Notes: generated from the letters alone by a model not told the origin. Shown: positions 9,133 to 19,383, numbered from the stretch's first letter. The stretch: 64,000 nucleotides of DNA from Sporolactobacillus pectinivorans (GCF_002802965.1 NZ_NXGA01000001.1:2186760-2250759); one strand, 5' to 3'. Translations and numbers: made by a program.

Positions 9133-11583
9133 ATGAACCGAGAAAAGCTGCTGGACCTGCCGCTGGAAGAAGTGATTGGCGACCGTTTCGGTATTTACAG
9201 CAAATATATCATTCAGGAGCGTGCGCTTCCCGATGTCCGAGACGGGCTTAAGCCTGTTCAGAGACGTATTCTCTATGCAATGTTCCGTGATGGAAATACG
9301 AGTGACAAACCCTTCCGTAAATCGGCAAAAACAGTGGGCAATGTCATTGGCAATTATCATCCTCACGGTGATTCTTCCGTATATGAAGCCATGGTGCGCA
9401 TGAGCCAGGAGTGGAAGGTCAGAATGCCTCTGATCGAAATGCATGGGAATAATGGCAGCCTCGACGGCGATCCGCCTGCCGCCATGCGATATACTGAAGC
9501 GCGCCTGTCAAAAATATCCGCAGAGCTGCTCAGAGACCTTGATGCTAAAACAGTAGAATTTGTGTCTAATTTTGACGATACGCTTGAAGAACCGATTGTG
9601 CTCCCCTCTAAATTCCCAAATTTGCTCGTTAACGGGTCAACAGGTATTTCAGCCGGCTATGCGACAGAAATACCTCCCCACTCACTTGCAGAAATCATTG
9701 ATGCGACGATCATGTTGATGGAACGACCTCAGTGCACCATAGATGATCTGATGACTGCTGTAAAAGGCCCGGATTTTCCGTCAGGTGGCATTGTTCAGGG
9801 GATTGATGGCATCAGGAAGGCCTATAGGACAGGCAGGGGAAAGATCATGCTCAGAGCACGCACAGAAGTCGAGTCCTTGCGCACCGGGCGTCAGCAGATC
9901 GTTATTACTGAACTTCCCTATGAAGTAAATAAAGCGCTGCTGGTTAAAAAAATGGACGAACTGCGCCTGGATCATAAGGTTGAAGGCGTCGCTGAAGTGC
10001 GAGATGAGACGGACCGGACCGGTATGAGAGTTGTCGTCGAATTAAAAAAAGAGGCGGATTCTCAAGGGATACTGAATTACTATTTCAAAAACACGGACCT
10101 CCAGGTTTCTTACAACTTCAATATGGTGGCCATTGATCATAAAGCGCCACGCCAGCTTGGACTGAAAGAAATTCTGGAAGCTTACGTTGAGCATCAGAAA
10201 AATGTTGTCACCCGGCGATCGCAGTTTGAGCTGCAGAAGAGTAAGGAACGTCAGCATATCGTCCAGGGACTGATCAAAGCCGTTTCCATTCTCGACGATG
10301 TGATTCGTGTGATCCGCGCGTCAAAGGATAAGAAAAATGCGAAAGAAAATCTTTCCAGTTCATTCGGTTTCAGTGAGCTGCAGGCCGAAGCTATCGTCAA
10401 CCTGCAGCTGTACCGGCTGACCAATACCGATATTCTCACATTGAGAAAAGAAGAGGAAGAACTTGTTCAGACGATCAACCGTCTGCAGGGCATCCTCAGT
10501 TCGGAGAAGAAACTAATTTCAGTAATTAAGAAAGAACTGATTGAAATTAGGACCAAGTATGCCGATGCCCGGCGGACAACCATTGAAGATGAGATCGAAG
10601 AAATAAAGATCGGGCTTGAAGTCATGGTTGCTTCAGAAGATGTCATGGTTTCATTAACCAAACATGGTTACATTAAACGTTCAAGTCTGAGATCTTTTGC
10701 TGCCAGCAGCGATGACGGGGTCGCCATGAAAGATACAGATCACGTCCTGTACCAGAAACAGATGAACACAACGGATACGCTGCTTGTCGTTACGAACTTG
10801 GGACGTTATTTGTACCTTCCCGTTCACGAGATTCCGGATAAACGCTGGAAAGATCTTGGCCAGCATGTCACCAGTATGGTCCAGGTTGAGACGGATGAGC
10901 AGGTAATTGCAGCCCTTCCGGTTTCTGATTTTGGTACGGAAAATCAGTTCGCTGTCTTCATCACGAAGATGGGCATGGTGAAACGGACAGCACTTTCTGA
11001 ATATAAAGCCCAGCGCTATTCAAAACCGCTGACGGCGTTGAAACTGAAAAAAAGTGATGCGTGCATCAATGCATTTTTGACTGATGGGACGATGGATATT
11101 CTTATTGCCACCCGTTTTGGCTATGGGCTTCGTTTTGCAGAAGAAGACGCCGGAATGGTTGGCCTCAGAGCGGCCGGAGTCAAAGCGGTTCTACTAAAGA
11201 CGGATGACTGGGTTGCGGGCGGACTGGCCTTTCCTAATGAGGCATCTTCAGATGATTTACTGATTGTGACTGATCGCGGTTCGGTCAAAAAGATGTCGGT
11301 TGAAAGGCAGCTTGAGCGGAGTGCACGCGCCCGCAGAGGGCTGACGATGCTTCGTGAACTGAAAAGCAAACCGCATCGAATTGCCGGCATTGAACTGATC
11401 AATGAACAGGATAGAGTCTGGCTGGCAACGGAAAAAGGGAAAGTCGTCCCAGTAGACCCGTTTAACGTCCGAATTTCTGACAGATATAATAATGGATCCT
11501 TTGTAGTGGATCAGGAAGAAGATGGAGACGTTATAGAAATTTGGAAAACCCCAGGGATTTCGGATACTGATGAGGTCGATTAA
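9133..11583 (+). CDS. parC: DNA topoisomerase IV subunit A
   Basis: DNA breakage-reunion subunit of topoisomerase IV, 816 residues. The catalytic tyrosine is Tyr120 in AAMRYTEAR. The quinolone-resistance region reads [10 protein letters not shown], the sensitive-type sequence. A winged-helix and tower domain, a coiled-coil (residues ~430-490) and a C-terminal beta-pinwheel region with repeats such as [16 protein letters not shown] and TDRGSVKKM follow. It is translated together with parE. The last 4 bp overlap the end of the convergent gene at 11580. Confidence 0.96.
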   Translation: MNREKLLDLPLEEVIGDRFGIYSKYIIQERALPDVRDGLKPVQRRILYAMFRDGNTSDKPFRKSAKTVGNVIGNYHPHGDSSVYEAMVRMSQEWKVRMPLIEMHGNNGSLDGDPPAAMRYTEARLSKISAELLRDLDAKTVEFVSNFDDTLEEPIVLPSKFPNLLVNGSTGISAGYATEIPPHSLAEIIDATIMLMERPQCTIDDLMTAVKGPDFPSGGIVQGIDGIRKAYRTGRGKIMLRARTEVESLRTGRQQIVITELPYEVNKALLVKKMDELRLDHKVEGVAEVRDETDRTGMRVVVELKKEADSQGILNYYFKNTDLQVSYNFNMVAIDHKAPRQLGLKEILEAYVEHQKNVVTRRSQFELQKSKERQHIVQGLIKAVSILDDVIRVIRASKDKKNAKENLSSSFGFSELQAEAIVNLQLYRLTNTDILTLRKEEEELVQTINRLQGILSSEKKLISVIKKELIEIRTKYADARRTTIEDEIEEIKIGLEVMVASEDVMVSLTKHGYIKRSSLRSFAASSDDGVAMKDTDHVLYQKQMNTTDTLLVVTNLGRYLYLPVHEIPDKRWKDLGQHVTSMVQVETDEQVIAALPVSDFGTENQFAVFITKMGMVKRTALSEYKAQRYSKPLTALKLKKSDACINAFLTDGTMDILIATRFGYGLRFAEEDAGMVGLRAAGVKAVLLKTDDWVAGGLAFPNEASSDDLLIVTDRGSVKKMSVERQLERSARARRGLTMLRELKSKPHRIAGIELINEQDRVWLATEKGKVVPVDPFNVRISDRYNNGSFVVDQEEDGDVIEIWKTPGISDTDEVD

Positions 11584-12095
11584 CTTTTGCTGGGTCGGTT
11601 AGCCTTATTTTCTGTTTTTCGAATAAAGAGTTGGAAATAAATCATGGTCAGACTTAATACGAGTAAGTAGATGGGGATGGAGAAGAAAATCCGGTATCCC
11701 CGTCTGTAATGATAGACACCGGCATGCCACGCCAGTGCTTCAGCGGTGATAGAAAAGATAGTCCAAACCAGTAAATAGAAGAAATATGTGGATTTACTTT
11801 TTCTGAGTAAAGTGTAGCCATAGATAAAAAGATAGGCAAATGGTCCATACATGATGTAGGAAAGAACATCCCAGATGTCGATTTTGTTTGAATCGTTGAC
11901 GTCATAATAATCAAGGGGTTCAACACACATTGTATGATCAAAAAAAACGACGAAATAGATGCCGATAAAAAGAGTAAGCACAGTCTGGGCCCGGGTGAAC
12001 TTTTTGGGCAGAAAAAAAATCAAACTGTATGCGGTGATGCCGGTTACGATAATGAACCATTCGTTTAGGCTTAAAAATTGATCATAGGTTCTCAT
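11580..12095 (-). CDS. Integral membrane protein, possible CBO0543 family
   Basis: Hypothetical 171-residue protein with about five hydrophobic helices and no catalytic motif. The segment [20 protein letters not shown] followed by [13 protein letters not shown] resembles what I remember of the CBO0543-type membrane proteins of Bacillales, but this is from memory. It is the second gene of a two-gene unit: the start overlaps the stop of the upstream gene by 4 bp (ATGA at 12092-12095). The 3' end overlaps parC by 4 bp in convergent orientation, leaving no room for a terminator between them. Function unknown. Confidence 0.7.
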   Translation of the reverse strand: MRTYDQFLSLNEWFIIVTGITAYSLIFFLPKKFTRAQTVLTLFIGIYFVVFFDHTMCVEPLDYYDVNDSNKIDIWDVLSYIMYGPFAYLFIYGYTLLRKSKSTYFFYLLVWTIFSITAEALAWHAGVYHYRRGYRIFFSIPIYLLVLSLTMIYFQLFIRKTENKANRPSKS

Positions 12096-12580
12096 CGGTG
12101 CCTCCGGAGTTCATATGCACTCTTTTTTTCCATGCCTCTGATTAACTGAAAGCTTTTTATCAGGCATGAAATCAGAAACAAGTATACTACTTCAAAAAAA
12201 ATCAAAAATGGAACATGGGTGACTGTTGTATATTTTTCTTCCAACGAAATAAAAAAAGTGACAGTAATGATGAATAACAGGGCCGCGCTGACGTGTTGAT
12301 AAAACCTGGTATTTTGAATCAGGTTGGCGTAAATGATTGTCAGCAACGGAAAAATACAATTTCGGTTGATCAGAAAAGCAAAAAACTGAGCGAGGCTTAG
12401 TTTAAATCCTGGTACACCATAATAAGCTTTATGGGCCGGGAAATAGATGGCCAGCGTGATTGCGATGGAGCTCGTAAGAAATAAGAAAAGCATTTCTTCC
12501 TTTGATAATTTTCTCGGTATGAGGATGAGAAAATTGATAGCAAACCATAGGAGGCAAAGGTTTGTCGCAAGTATCATCAT
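12092..12580 (-). CDS. Integral membrane protein, partner of the downstream gene
   Basis: Hypothetical 162-residue protein with about five transmembrane segments (for example LCLLWFAINFLILIP, ALLFIITVTFFISL and VVYLFLISCLI). It is similar in length and topology to the protein encoded immediately downstream and is translationally coupled to it, so the two may be distant paralogues forming one complex. Upstream sequence on the minus strand is AT-rich and could hold the promoter. No function can be assigned from sequence. Confidence 0.65.
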   Translation of the reverse strand: MMILATNLCLLWFAINFLILIPRKLSKEEMLFLFLTSSIAITLAIYFPAHKAYYGVPGFKLSLAQFFAFLINRNCIFPLLTIIYANLIQNTRFYQHVSAALLFIITVTFFISLEEKYTTVTHVPFLIFFEVVYLFLISCLIKSFQLIRGMEKKSAYELRRHR

Positions 12581-13132
12581 CGATTTCCTCTTCCCTTTTT
12601 TATAGTTCGTTGATATTTTGCTCTTTTTTTGCTGAATTTAATCTTGTCACGCTTAACGATCCGCTTTTCAGGTGCTTTTCAGATTTTCCTGTTAACTTAG
12701 GGTTTGGGACTTGTTCATCAAGAACAGAAGGTGATTTTGTGATAACAAAACGGCTCTGGTGACGAAATGTTTCGACGGTCGGCCGGTTAAAAATTTACGG
12801 GAGATGGCGGAAAAACTGACAAGATCTATCCGTCGTGTAAAGATATCCATATTGTCTGTTGCCAAGGCCGCGACGCTCGAAACGATATGAAGCGCACGCT
12901 CTTGGAAATTCTTCCGTCGATTCATGGAAAAGGCGGAGGAAATACTTCTTTGGCACAGGGTGATCAGAACTCTCGGCGGACAGGTACTGAAATTATTGAG
13001 AACTGCAGTATTGCGCCTGCTTAATCGATGTGAAACTGCACGAATTATTTCTGATAGGGCGTTAAAATTGTGCATTGATTCACTGTTTTTGCGGCGTAAG
13101 CCATAATGAATAAATGATTCGGAGGGGTCAGA
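12581..13132. other. Intergenic region with no convincing gene
   Basis: About 550 bp between divergent genes. Plus-strand frames 1-2 contain open stretches of 40-70 codons that look amphipathic and arginine/leucine rich (for example 12924-13106, starting MEKAEEILLWH), with breaks of frame between them. A 127-codon minus-strand frame (12692-13075) crosses the same sequence. None has a good ribosome site, and I recognise no family. A decayed gene is possible. Confidence 0.35.
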
Positions 13133-14143
13133 TTGTCAGAAACTCAGGAACTGTATGATATAACTATTATCGGCGGCGGTCCGACCGGGCTTTTTGCTGC
13201 TTTTTATGCCGGATTACGGCAAATGAAAGTAAAAATTATTGAGAGTCTTCCTCAACTCGGAGGTCAGCTTGGCACGCTTTATCCGGAAAAAGATATATTT
13301 GACGTTGCCGGTTTTCCAAAGATAAAGGCTAAAGACTTGGTCAAGAACCTCGTGCAACAGGCGGCACAATTTGATCCGGAGATTATTCTTGATGAAAAGG
13401 TACAAACACTTGAACGTCAGGATGATGGGACTTTTAAGATCACTGCGGAATCAGGAAATAGCCACCGTACAAGAACGGTGATCGTTACGGCCGGGGTCGG
13501 AGCTTTTTCTCCGCGACCGCTGAAAATTGAAGGCGCGGAAACCTACGAAAATAAAAACCTGCACTATTATGTTGACGATGTCCAAAAATTCGCGGGTAAG
13601 AAAGTTGCCATACTTGGTGGCGGCGATTCTGCAGTCGACTGGGCAAACACGCTTGAGCCAATAGCCAGAGATGTTATGATTGTCCACCGCCGCGATCAAT
13701 TCCGAGCTCATGAAAAAAGTGTAGAACAAATGAACCGGTCACGCGTTCGGATTTTCACACCGTATACGGCAAAAGAAATTATTGGAAACGGGGACAGAAT
13801 TGAAAAATTGGTTGTTGAGGAAGTCAAGGGCAATCGGCTTGAAATTTTGCCGCTTGACGATCTGATCGTCAACTACGGCTTTGTATCGGCGCTTGGCCCG
13901 ATCAAAGACTGGAACTTTGAATTTGATAAAAATGCTATTGTTGTCAATACAAAAATGGAGACGAGCGTACCTGGTATCTATGCTGCCGGTGATATTGCTT
14001 CATATCCAGGAAAAATAAAACTGATTGCCACCGGATTTGGCGAAGCGCCGACTGCAGTCAATAACGCAAAACACTTTATCGATCCTGATTCCAGGACGCA
14101 GCCGATGCACAGCTCAAGTTCCGGAGAACTTTTTTCCAAATAA
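13133..14143 (+). CDS. yumC: Ferredoxin--NADP reductase type 2 (YumC-like)
   Basis: Thioredoxin-reductase-like flavoprotein transferring electrons between NADPH and ferredoxin or flavodoxin. The FAD-binding motif [16 protein letters not shown] is at the N-terminus, followed by [12 protein letters not shown]. The NADPH-binding motif [14 protein letters not shown] lies near residue 160, and the C-terminal FAD segment is [14 protein letters not shown]. The CxxC of true thioredoxin reductases is absent, as expected. The 336-residue length and overall sequence match B. subtilis YumC. The start is TTG 13133, with GGAGGGG at 13122-13128. Confidence 0.94.
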   Translation: MSETQELYDITIIGGGPTGLFAAFYAGLRQMKVKIIESLPQLGGQLGTLYPEKDIFDVAGFPKIKAKDLVKNLVQQAAQFDPEIILDEKVQTLERQDDGTFKITAESGNSHRTRTVIVTAGVGAFSPRPLKIEGAETYENKNLHYYVDDVQKFAGKKVAILGGGDSAVDWANTLEPIARDVMIVHRRDQFRAHEKSVEQMNRSRVRIFTPYTAKEIIGNGDRIEKLVVEEVKGNRLEILPLDDLIVNYGFVSALGPIKDWNFEFDKNAIVVNTKMETSVPGIYAAGDIASYPGKIKLIATGFGEAPTAVNNAKHFIDPDSRTQPMHSSSSGELFSK

Positions 14144-14181
14144 ACAACCGATGGATAAGTGAATAAGTCGAATAGTCGATT

Positions 14182-14233
14182 ATGCCCGGTGTCTGAACGA
14201 TGCCGGGCATTGAGATTTGATGTCGTTTTTTTT
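14182..14233 (+). terminator. Probable terminator after the reductase gene
   Basis: Stem ATGCCCGG (14182-14189) with CCGGGCAT (14203-14210), and a run of eight T at 14226-14233. The gap between stem and T-run makes it atypical. Confidence 0.45.
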
Positions 14234-14284
14234 AACTGGTTCACTTATAATTAATCGTATCAAAGAACAGGCGGAGACGATGGG

Positions 14285-15160
14285 ATGATTATAAAGAGTT
14301 TCAATCGGCTGGATGAGGGAACGCTCATCCAGATTCGCAGCCTAGAACAGGCAGTGATGAAACAGGATGGCGAAAGGAATGAAGTATACCTTGATGCCTC
14401 ACTGCATTTTAACAATGCGATCAAGCATACGTTTATTGCTTATGAAAAAGACCAGCCAATAAGCGTTCTGCACCTGTTTCTGCCCACTTCGCGAGAAGCC
14501 GAACTCTGTGCTATGACACTGCCCGACTATCGGGGGCGTGGATACTTTTCAGCACTGCTGCTTTGTGCCGGGAAAGAATTGTCGAAGTACGGAATCCCGG
14601 ATATTTTGTTTGTCGCAGATCATCGCGACTCAAATAAAAGCCTGACGGACCATCTGGGTGCAAACTATGATTTTTCGGAGTATGCCATGGCGCTTGAAAA
14701 AAACAGTTGGCATGATCAGTCGCAGGACAATGGAATTAGATTAATAAAAACAAAATTTGGTGATCTCGATACGTTGACGGATATCAGTAGGGCGATTTTT
14801 GGCGAAAGCGAGGAGGACGCGCGCAGCAGGATTGAAAAATCATTGCTTGCCAGGACACGGGAAGGTTTTGCTGCGAATTTGAGCGGAAAGTTGATTGGCA
14901 TGTGTTATGTTGACTATGAAGAAAGAGACCCAAGTGTTTTTGGCTTTGGGGTTCTGCCTGAGTTTCAGGGAAAAGGATACGGGCGGCGCTTTTTATCCCT
15001 CATCATCAGGCATCTCTTCGTCAGAGGTGCTGTTCGAGTAAAATTAGAGGTAGAAAGTAAAAATAATCGCGCACTAAACCTGTATCGAAGTATCGGCTTC
15101 GCTGTTTCATCAGGTTACGATTATTATCGGATGGCTGTAAAACATATTTACAACGGTTAA
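14285..15160 (+). CDS. Two-domain GNAT acetyltransferase
   Basis: 291-residue protein with tandem GNAT folds. The first domain (about 1-135) contains a degenerate acetyl-CoA loop in ALPDYRGRGYFSALLL-like sequence (AMTLPDYRGRGYFSA). The second domain (about 150-291) has the complete motif A, VLPEFQGKGYGRRFLSL, and a typical C-terminal NRALNLYRSIGF. The substrate is unknown. This duplicated arrangement occurs in mycothiol-synthase-like acetyltransferases, but that pathway is not expected in Bacillales. It is followed 12 bp later by the methyltransferase fusion gene, probably in one operon. Confidence 0.85.
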   Translation: MIIKSFNRLDEGTLIQIRSLEQAVMKQDGERNEVYLDASLHFNNAIKHTFIAYEKDQPISVLHLFLPTSREAELCAMTLPDYRGRGYFSALLLCAGKELSKYGIPDILFVADHRDSNKSLTDHLGANYDFSEYAMALEKNSWHDQSQDNGIRLIKTKFGDLDTLTDISRAIFGESEEDARSRIEKSLLARTREGFAANLSGKLIGMCYVDYEERDPSVFGFGVLPEFQGKGYGRRFLSLIIRHLFVRGAVRVKLEVESKNNRALNLYRSIGFAVSSGYDYYRMAVKHIYNG

Positions 15161-15172
15161 GGGGATCTGTTT

Positions 15173-16387
15173 ATGTGTGAAAATGATTCAAGAGAGCGAT
15201 GGGAAAATGTACTCATGACTGCAATGGCGCTGATTGATCAGGCAAAAGTCCCCTACACGCTGACAGGGAAAAGTGCTCTGGTCCTCCAGGGTGTTAAAAT
15301 TCCTGATTCGGAAAATCAAACGATACAGATTTTAATTCAATGGGACGCGATAGAAAGTCTGTATCGGCTTTTTTTGCCTTACGAACCGGCTCCTGTAAAA
15401 AAGGACCTGAGAAAAACTTGGTTCGCACTGACCATTGATCATTTTCAGATGGAAATCGTCGGTTTTTTTGGCACGGTAATCCGTACGGATCCGGATCGGT
15501 TGCAGATAAAATGTGGAACAGAAATGGTCTTTGTCAAGTCCCTTTATTATTTTTTAAGACGGTTGCAGGCGGATGATCCTTTATATCTGACGGTCAAAGA
15601 CTATCTCCATCAAATGCAAAGTTCGGATGCCATTCAAAATGAAAAAGCCTGGAATGAAGATGCTTTTCAGGCATGGATCAGCCGGTTTGGGACCCCTGAA
15701 CAGGCTGCTGCGAAAATACGGCATGATCCGGTCGGGCGGCTGGCTCAGCTTGCCCCTTATTTTCGCGTAGTAAAAGGGAAAAAGATCATCAATCTGCTCG
15801 GTTCACATGGGGGAAAAGCCCTGGCTCTTTCTTTGCTTGGGGCGGATGTAACGGTTGTCGATATATCAGAAGAAAATGCTGCGTATGCCCAAAGAACGGC
15901 GGCTGCGCTGGGTACTCCGCTCAATTATATTGTTTCAGATGTTCTGCGCCTTCCGAAAAACATAAGAACGTCGGGTTATGATGTTGTTCTCATGGAATTG
16001 GGCATTTTGCATTACTTTATTGATCTTGACCCGCTTGCGAAGTTAGTCTTCCAATTGCTTAAAGACGGCGGGCAGCTGGTTCTTCAGGAATTTCATCCGG
16101 TTTCCACGAAACTGGTCACGACACGCGGAAAAAAGCAAATCGTTTTTGGCAATTATTTTGATCAGACGTTGAAAGAACGGGAAGTCGCATACGGAAAGCA
16201 TTTATCTTCCAGAGATCAATCAGAAGCTTTAAATTATAAAGTATTCCTGAGAGAATGGACACTGGGAGAGATTGTCACTTCATTCGCCCGTTCGGGGCTG
16301 CGCGTGGACAGGCTGGATGAACTGCCCAATACGAAAAACAGTGATATCGGTCTTCCAAAACTGTTTACGCTTGTCTGCTCAAAATGA
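15173..16387 (+). CDS. Nucleotidyltransferase-like domain fused to a class I SAM methyltransferase
   Basis: 404 residues. The N-terminal ~150 residues resemble a minimal nucleotidyltransferase-fold domain (ALIDQAKVPYTLTGKSALVL, then an HFQMEIV strand), but no clear GS-D-D catalytic set is visible, so it may be inactive. The C-terminal part (about 195-404) is a class I methyltransferase: KIINLLGSHGGKALALSLLG is motif I, VTVVDISEENAAYA gives the acidic SAM-ribose contact, and YDVVLMELGILHYF is motif IV. The substrate is unknown. It is cotranscribed with the double GNAT gene upstream, suggesting a two-enzyme modification of one small molecule or tRNA. Length and reading frame look intact. Confidence 0.8.
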   Translation: MCENDSRERWENVLMTAMALIDQAKVPYTLTGKSALVLQGVKIPDSENQTIQILIQWDAIESLYRLFLPYEPAPVKKDLRKTWFALTIDHFQMEIVGFFGTVIRTDPDRLQIKCGTEMVFVKSLYYFLRRLQADDPLYLTVKDYLHQMQSSDAIQNEKAWNEDAFQAWISRFGTPEQAAAKIRHDPVGRLAQLAPYFRVVKGKKIINLLGSHGGKALALSLLGADVTVVDISEENAAYAQRTAAALGTPLNYIVSDVLRLPKNIRTSGYDVVLMELGILHYFIDLDPLAKLVFQLLKDGGQLVLQEFHPVSTKLVTTRGKKQIVFGNYFDQTLKEREVAYGKHLSSRDQSEALNYKVFLREWTLGEIVTSFARSGLRVDRLDELPNTKNSDIGLPKLFTLVCSK

Positions 16388-16396
16388 AAATTAAAA

Positions 16397-16424
16397 GCAC
16401 TGAGCTACTTTGGCCGCTCAGTGC
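16397..16424 (-). terminator. Terminator of the sugar-porter gene
   Basis: Perfect 8-bp stem GCACTGAG/CTCAGTGC. On the minus strand it is followed by TTTTAATTTTCATTTT. It may also act for the convergent plus-strand gene. Confidence 0.7.
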
Positions 16425-16502
16425 CCAAGAACATACAGTTTAGTCAAAATGGCGATTCCCGGCGAAATTTTATTTTTCTGGATTATAGAGTAAAATGATT
16501 GG

Positions 16503-17975
16503 TTAATCGGCTTGCTGTGATTCTTGAACAGCCTGATTTTTATCAAAATTTTTGAAATAGCGCTCAAGTTCTTCAAGCGAGTGTCCATTTGTTTCCGGTA
16601 AAAACTTTCCGACAAAGGCCAGCGCGCCCAGTCCGCAGACAAAAAAGACAAAGAATGTCGTAGAGAGGCCGATCCAATTAAGTAAAACAGGGAAAATCAA
16701 TCCAATCAGAAAGTTCGTGATCCAGAGACAAAAAACAGTGACCCCCATTCCGAGGCCGCGCAGCCTGAGCGGGAAAATTTCCGAAAGCATCAACCAGGTA
16801 ACCGGGGAAATGGCACCTTGCTGAAATGCGAGAAAGGTCACTGTCATGCCGAGGACAAGGAATGGGAGCAGGGCAGTGCCATGCAATGTGAGGGAAAAAA
16901 TTCCGATCAGCAGAAGTGACAAGCTTGTTCCTGTGAGACCGACAAGCAACGTTGGGCGATGATTTACTTTGCCAAGAAGCCACATCCCGAAAAGCGTTGC
17001 AAGCACAGAGATAATGCCGTTGGCAATATTGGCAATGAGAGCGACCTGCGCTTGAAATCCAGCTTCCTGAAGAATGTGGGTGCCATAGTACATAATGGAA
17101 TTTACACCGGTAATTTGTTGAACAACAGCAATACCAATACCAAGTAAAACGATTCTCCGGATCCAGCCAACGTTCAGATCTTTGAAACCGGCTTTGTTTA
17201 TTTTACTCTCTTTTTCGATCGATTTTTTAATGGTAATGAGTTCCAGATTCGCCCGCTTTTGCCTCCGAATCAGATGAAGGACATGCAACGCACTTTTCAG
17301 TTTGCCTTTCGATGCATACCATCTTGGACTTTCCGGAACGATCAGCATGCCGATCCAAAGGAAGACTGCCGGCAAAGTCGCCAGCACAAGCATATAGCGC
17401 CATATATGCCCGGCACCGCCGGTATAACTTGCAATCATCGCATTGAAAGTATAGGCGAGCAGCTGTCCGCTGACGATCATCAGTTCGTTCTGCGTTACAA
17501 TCTGTCCGCGTTTTTCAGCCGGTGACACTTCTGCCAGATAGGTGGGGACGGTTACTGAAGCCCCGCCCACGGCAAGCCCCAGCAAAAAGCGGAAAAAAAT
17601 CATGAGCTCAGCGTTAGGAGCTAATGAGCAACCTAAAGTCGTGGCCAGAAAAATGATGGCCAGATACATAATGACTTTCCGGCGCCCTTTCATATCTGCC
17701 AGTTTTCCGCTGAATACAGCTCCAAAAGCAGCTCCAAACAGCAGTGAACTGGCAACCAGCCCTTCAGTGAAAGCATTGAGGTTGAGCTGATCCGGACGTG
17801 ACATAAAAGGCAGTGCACCATTGATCACGCCTGTGTCATAGCCGAACAAAAGTCCTCCGAAGGTAGATACTAAAGCTATCAGTTTTAAAAATCTTTTATG
17901 TTTGTTTGAATTCGGTGTCTTAAAGTTTCGGTCGGTATCATAGTCTGTTTGAATCGGATTATTGATACTGATAAT
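16503..17975 (-). CDS. Sugar porter of the major facilitator superfamily (IolT/AraE-like), apparent ATT start
   Basis: Proton-coupled sugar or inositol importer with 12 transmembrane segments. Signatures are GGLLFGYDTGVINGALPF (TM1), RFLLGLAVGGASVTVPTYLAE, PESPRWYASKGK after TM6, QQITGVNSIMYYG in TM7, and PETNGHSLEELERYF at the C-terminus. The frame extends 42 codons upstream of the first canonical start, TTG 17849, which would delete most of TM1. A strong AAGGAGGG (17987-17980) precedes ATT at 17975-17973 and ATC at 17972-17970. One of these is the likely initiator, giving about 490 residues. It is divergent from a MarR gene at 18239. Confidence 0.88.
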   Translation of the reverse strand: MISINNPIQTDYDTDRNFKTPNSNKHKRFLKLIALVSTFGGLLFGYDTGVINGALPFMSRPDQLNLNAFTEGLVASSLLFGAAFGAVFSGKLADMKGRRKVIMYLAIIFLATTLGCSLAPNAELMIFFRFLLGLAVGGASVTVPTYLAEVSPAEKRGQIVTQNELMIVSGQLLAYTFNAMIASYTGGAGHIWRYMLVLATLPAVFLWIGMLIVPESPRWYASKGKLKSALHVLHLIRRQKRANLELITIKKSIEKESKINKAGFKDLNVGWIRRIVLLGIGIAVVQQITGVNSIMYYGTHILQEAGFQAQVALIANIANGIISVLATLFGMWLLGKVNHRPTLLVGLTGTSLSLLLIGIFSLTLHGTALLPFLVLGMTVTFLAFQQGAISPVTWLMLSEIFPLRLRGLGMGVTVFCLWITNFLIGLIFPVLLNWIGLSTTFFVFFVCGLGALAFVGKFLPETNGHSLEELERYFKNFDKNQAVQESQQAD

Positions 17976-18238
17976 GAATCCCTCCTTGTCTAAAAAACAT
18001 TTTACCGAAGCAATGACAAATCACATGTTTGGGTTAGAAAAAGCTGTGGCAATAAATATTGAGAAGATCAACGGAAAAACAGGGTTGTGCGAAAATGAGT
18101 ACGTGGGAATAGAAATTGAAAATCAGTGCTAACATTGAAGATAGCTGATCAACCGAAAACCACAAGAGCAAAGTTGATTTTTGAGATTGTGATTAGTTTA
18201 GCATTAAACTGATATTAAGTCAAAGAAGGTGAAATAAT

Positions 18239-18700
18239 TTGAAAAAACTTTCAATGGGAAACAGGTCAGGAAAAGCACAAAATAGAAGCCAACAACTTTG
18301 GCTTTTTCTGTCCCGAACCTATCATCTTCAGTTGCATTCCTTTGGGGTTTTTCTGAAAAAATGGAATCTTACTGTTCCTCAATATGAAGTGCTGAAACGG
18401 ATTGCGGAACAGAAAAGGATTTCACAAAAAGATCTCGCTGAAAAATTGCTTGTTTCTAAAGGAAATGTCACACAACTTATTACTAAAATGGAAAATTCGG
18501 GATATATTTATCGTGAACGGGAGTGGAAGACAAAATATTTATCTTTGACAGAAAAGGGGCTTGCACTTTATCAAAATTTACTGCCGGAGCAAGAAGATTT
18601 TTTTACACTTAGAATTCAAAGTTTAACAAAGAAAGAACAGAAGCAACTGATTAAGCTACTGAAGAAATTATACGATGAAGAGCCACATCCCGAAAGCTAA
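18239..18700 (+). CDS. MarR-family transcriptional regulator
   Basis: 153-residue winged-helix regulator. After a basic N-terminus, helix 1 (SRTYHLQLHSFGVFLKKW) leads to the DNA-recognition region ISQKDLAEKLLVSKGNVTQL and the wing SGYIYREREWKTKYLSLTEKG. The TTG start at 18239 has AAAGAAGGTGA just upstream. The gene is divergent from the sugar porter, so it could control that transporter, itself, or both, but no ligand can be inferred. A terminator follows. Confidence 0.9.
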   Translation: MKKLSMGNRSGKAQNRSQQLWLFLSRTYHLQLHSFGVFLKKWNLTVPQYEVLKRIAEQKRISQKDLAEKLLVSKGNVTQLITKMENSGYIYREREWKTKYLSLTEKGLALYQNLLPEQEDFFTLRIQSLTKKEQKQLIKLLKKLYDEEPHPES

Positions 18701-18723
18701 GCGAAATTCACGGGTTAGAAAAA

Positions 18724-18752
18724 GGCCCCGGAAAGCAGGGACCGTTTTTTTA
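18724..18752 (+). terminator. Terminator after marR-like gene
   Basis: GGCCCC at 18724 pairs imperfectly (one mismatch) with GGGACC at 18738-18743, followed by a run of seven or more T. Confidence 0.6.
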
Positions 18753-18797
18753 TAATCAATTAATCAAACGTTTGTTTAATTGATTTGTTTGCTTACA

Positions 18798-19076
18798 CTA
18801 CCCCGACAAAAGTTCTGTCAGCCGTATTAAGTACAAGTTTTTTAGTTCTTTGCATCTATCATTCAGCGTTGTCATTTGAACAGCGTTTACGATCACAACG
18901 GTTTTTTCCATAGTTTTCTGATCGGTACCTGTCCATTCAGTTCATCCTCAATAATCGGAATCCCATGCATTGAAATCTTCTCATACCTTCAAACTTCTTG
19001 ATTAGTTTTGAAATATCTTTGTTGATCATTTGTATTTGGCACGACCTAAGTCATTTATTTCTTGGAAGAATACACT
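18798..19076 (-). pseudogene. Decayed protein-coding gene, frameshifted
   Basis: On the minus strand, coding-like peptides continue from frame to frame: LSVFFQEINDLGRAKYK, then MINKDISKLIKKFEG, then YEKISMHGIPIIEDELNGQV and PIRKLWKKP, then VVIVNAVQMTTLNDRCKEL ending LIRLTELLSG and a stop at 18798. At least two or three frameshifts or stops interrupt it. A further open stretch upstream (19082-19297, minus) might be its earlier part. I do not recognise the family. The rest of the 18.75-19.38 kb interval shows nothing else clear. Confidence 0.4.
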
Positions 19077-19383
19077 TAGATCTACACATCACTATTTTGA
19101 ATTGCCGGGGTTTTTAAGTTCCCTGGATTAAACTTTGCGGGTGGGGAATGCCCGGCCGAAACTATGCTACTGGCACGAAGCGGCCACTCTGTGACAAAAA
19201 TTATGCGCTGCTCGTCATTTATACATAAACCAATCGTTTTAATGGATATTTTTTCAAGCAGCAGCCTCATCCAGGTCAAAAGCAGCTGCTTTAACACGGG
19301 AAAAATGATTCAGATTCATTCTACCCCGCGGTTATTGCTTAAATAATTGCATTATCGTCGCTTTTTGAGGCGCCGTTGTCGAA

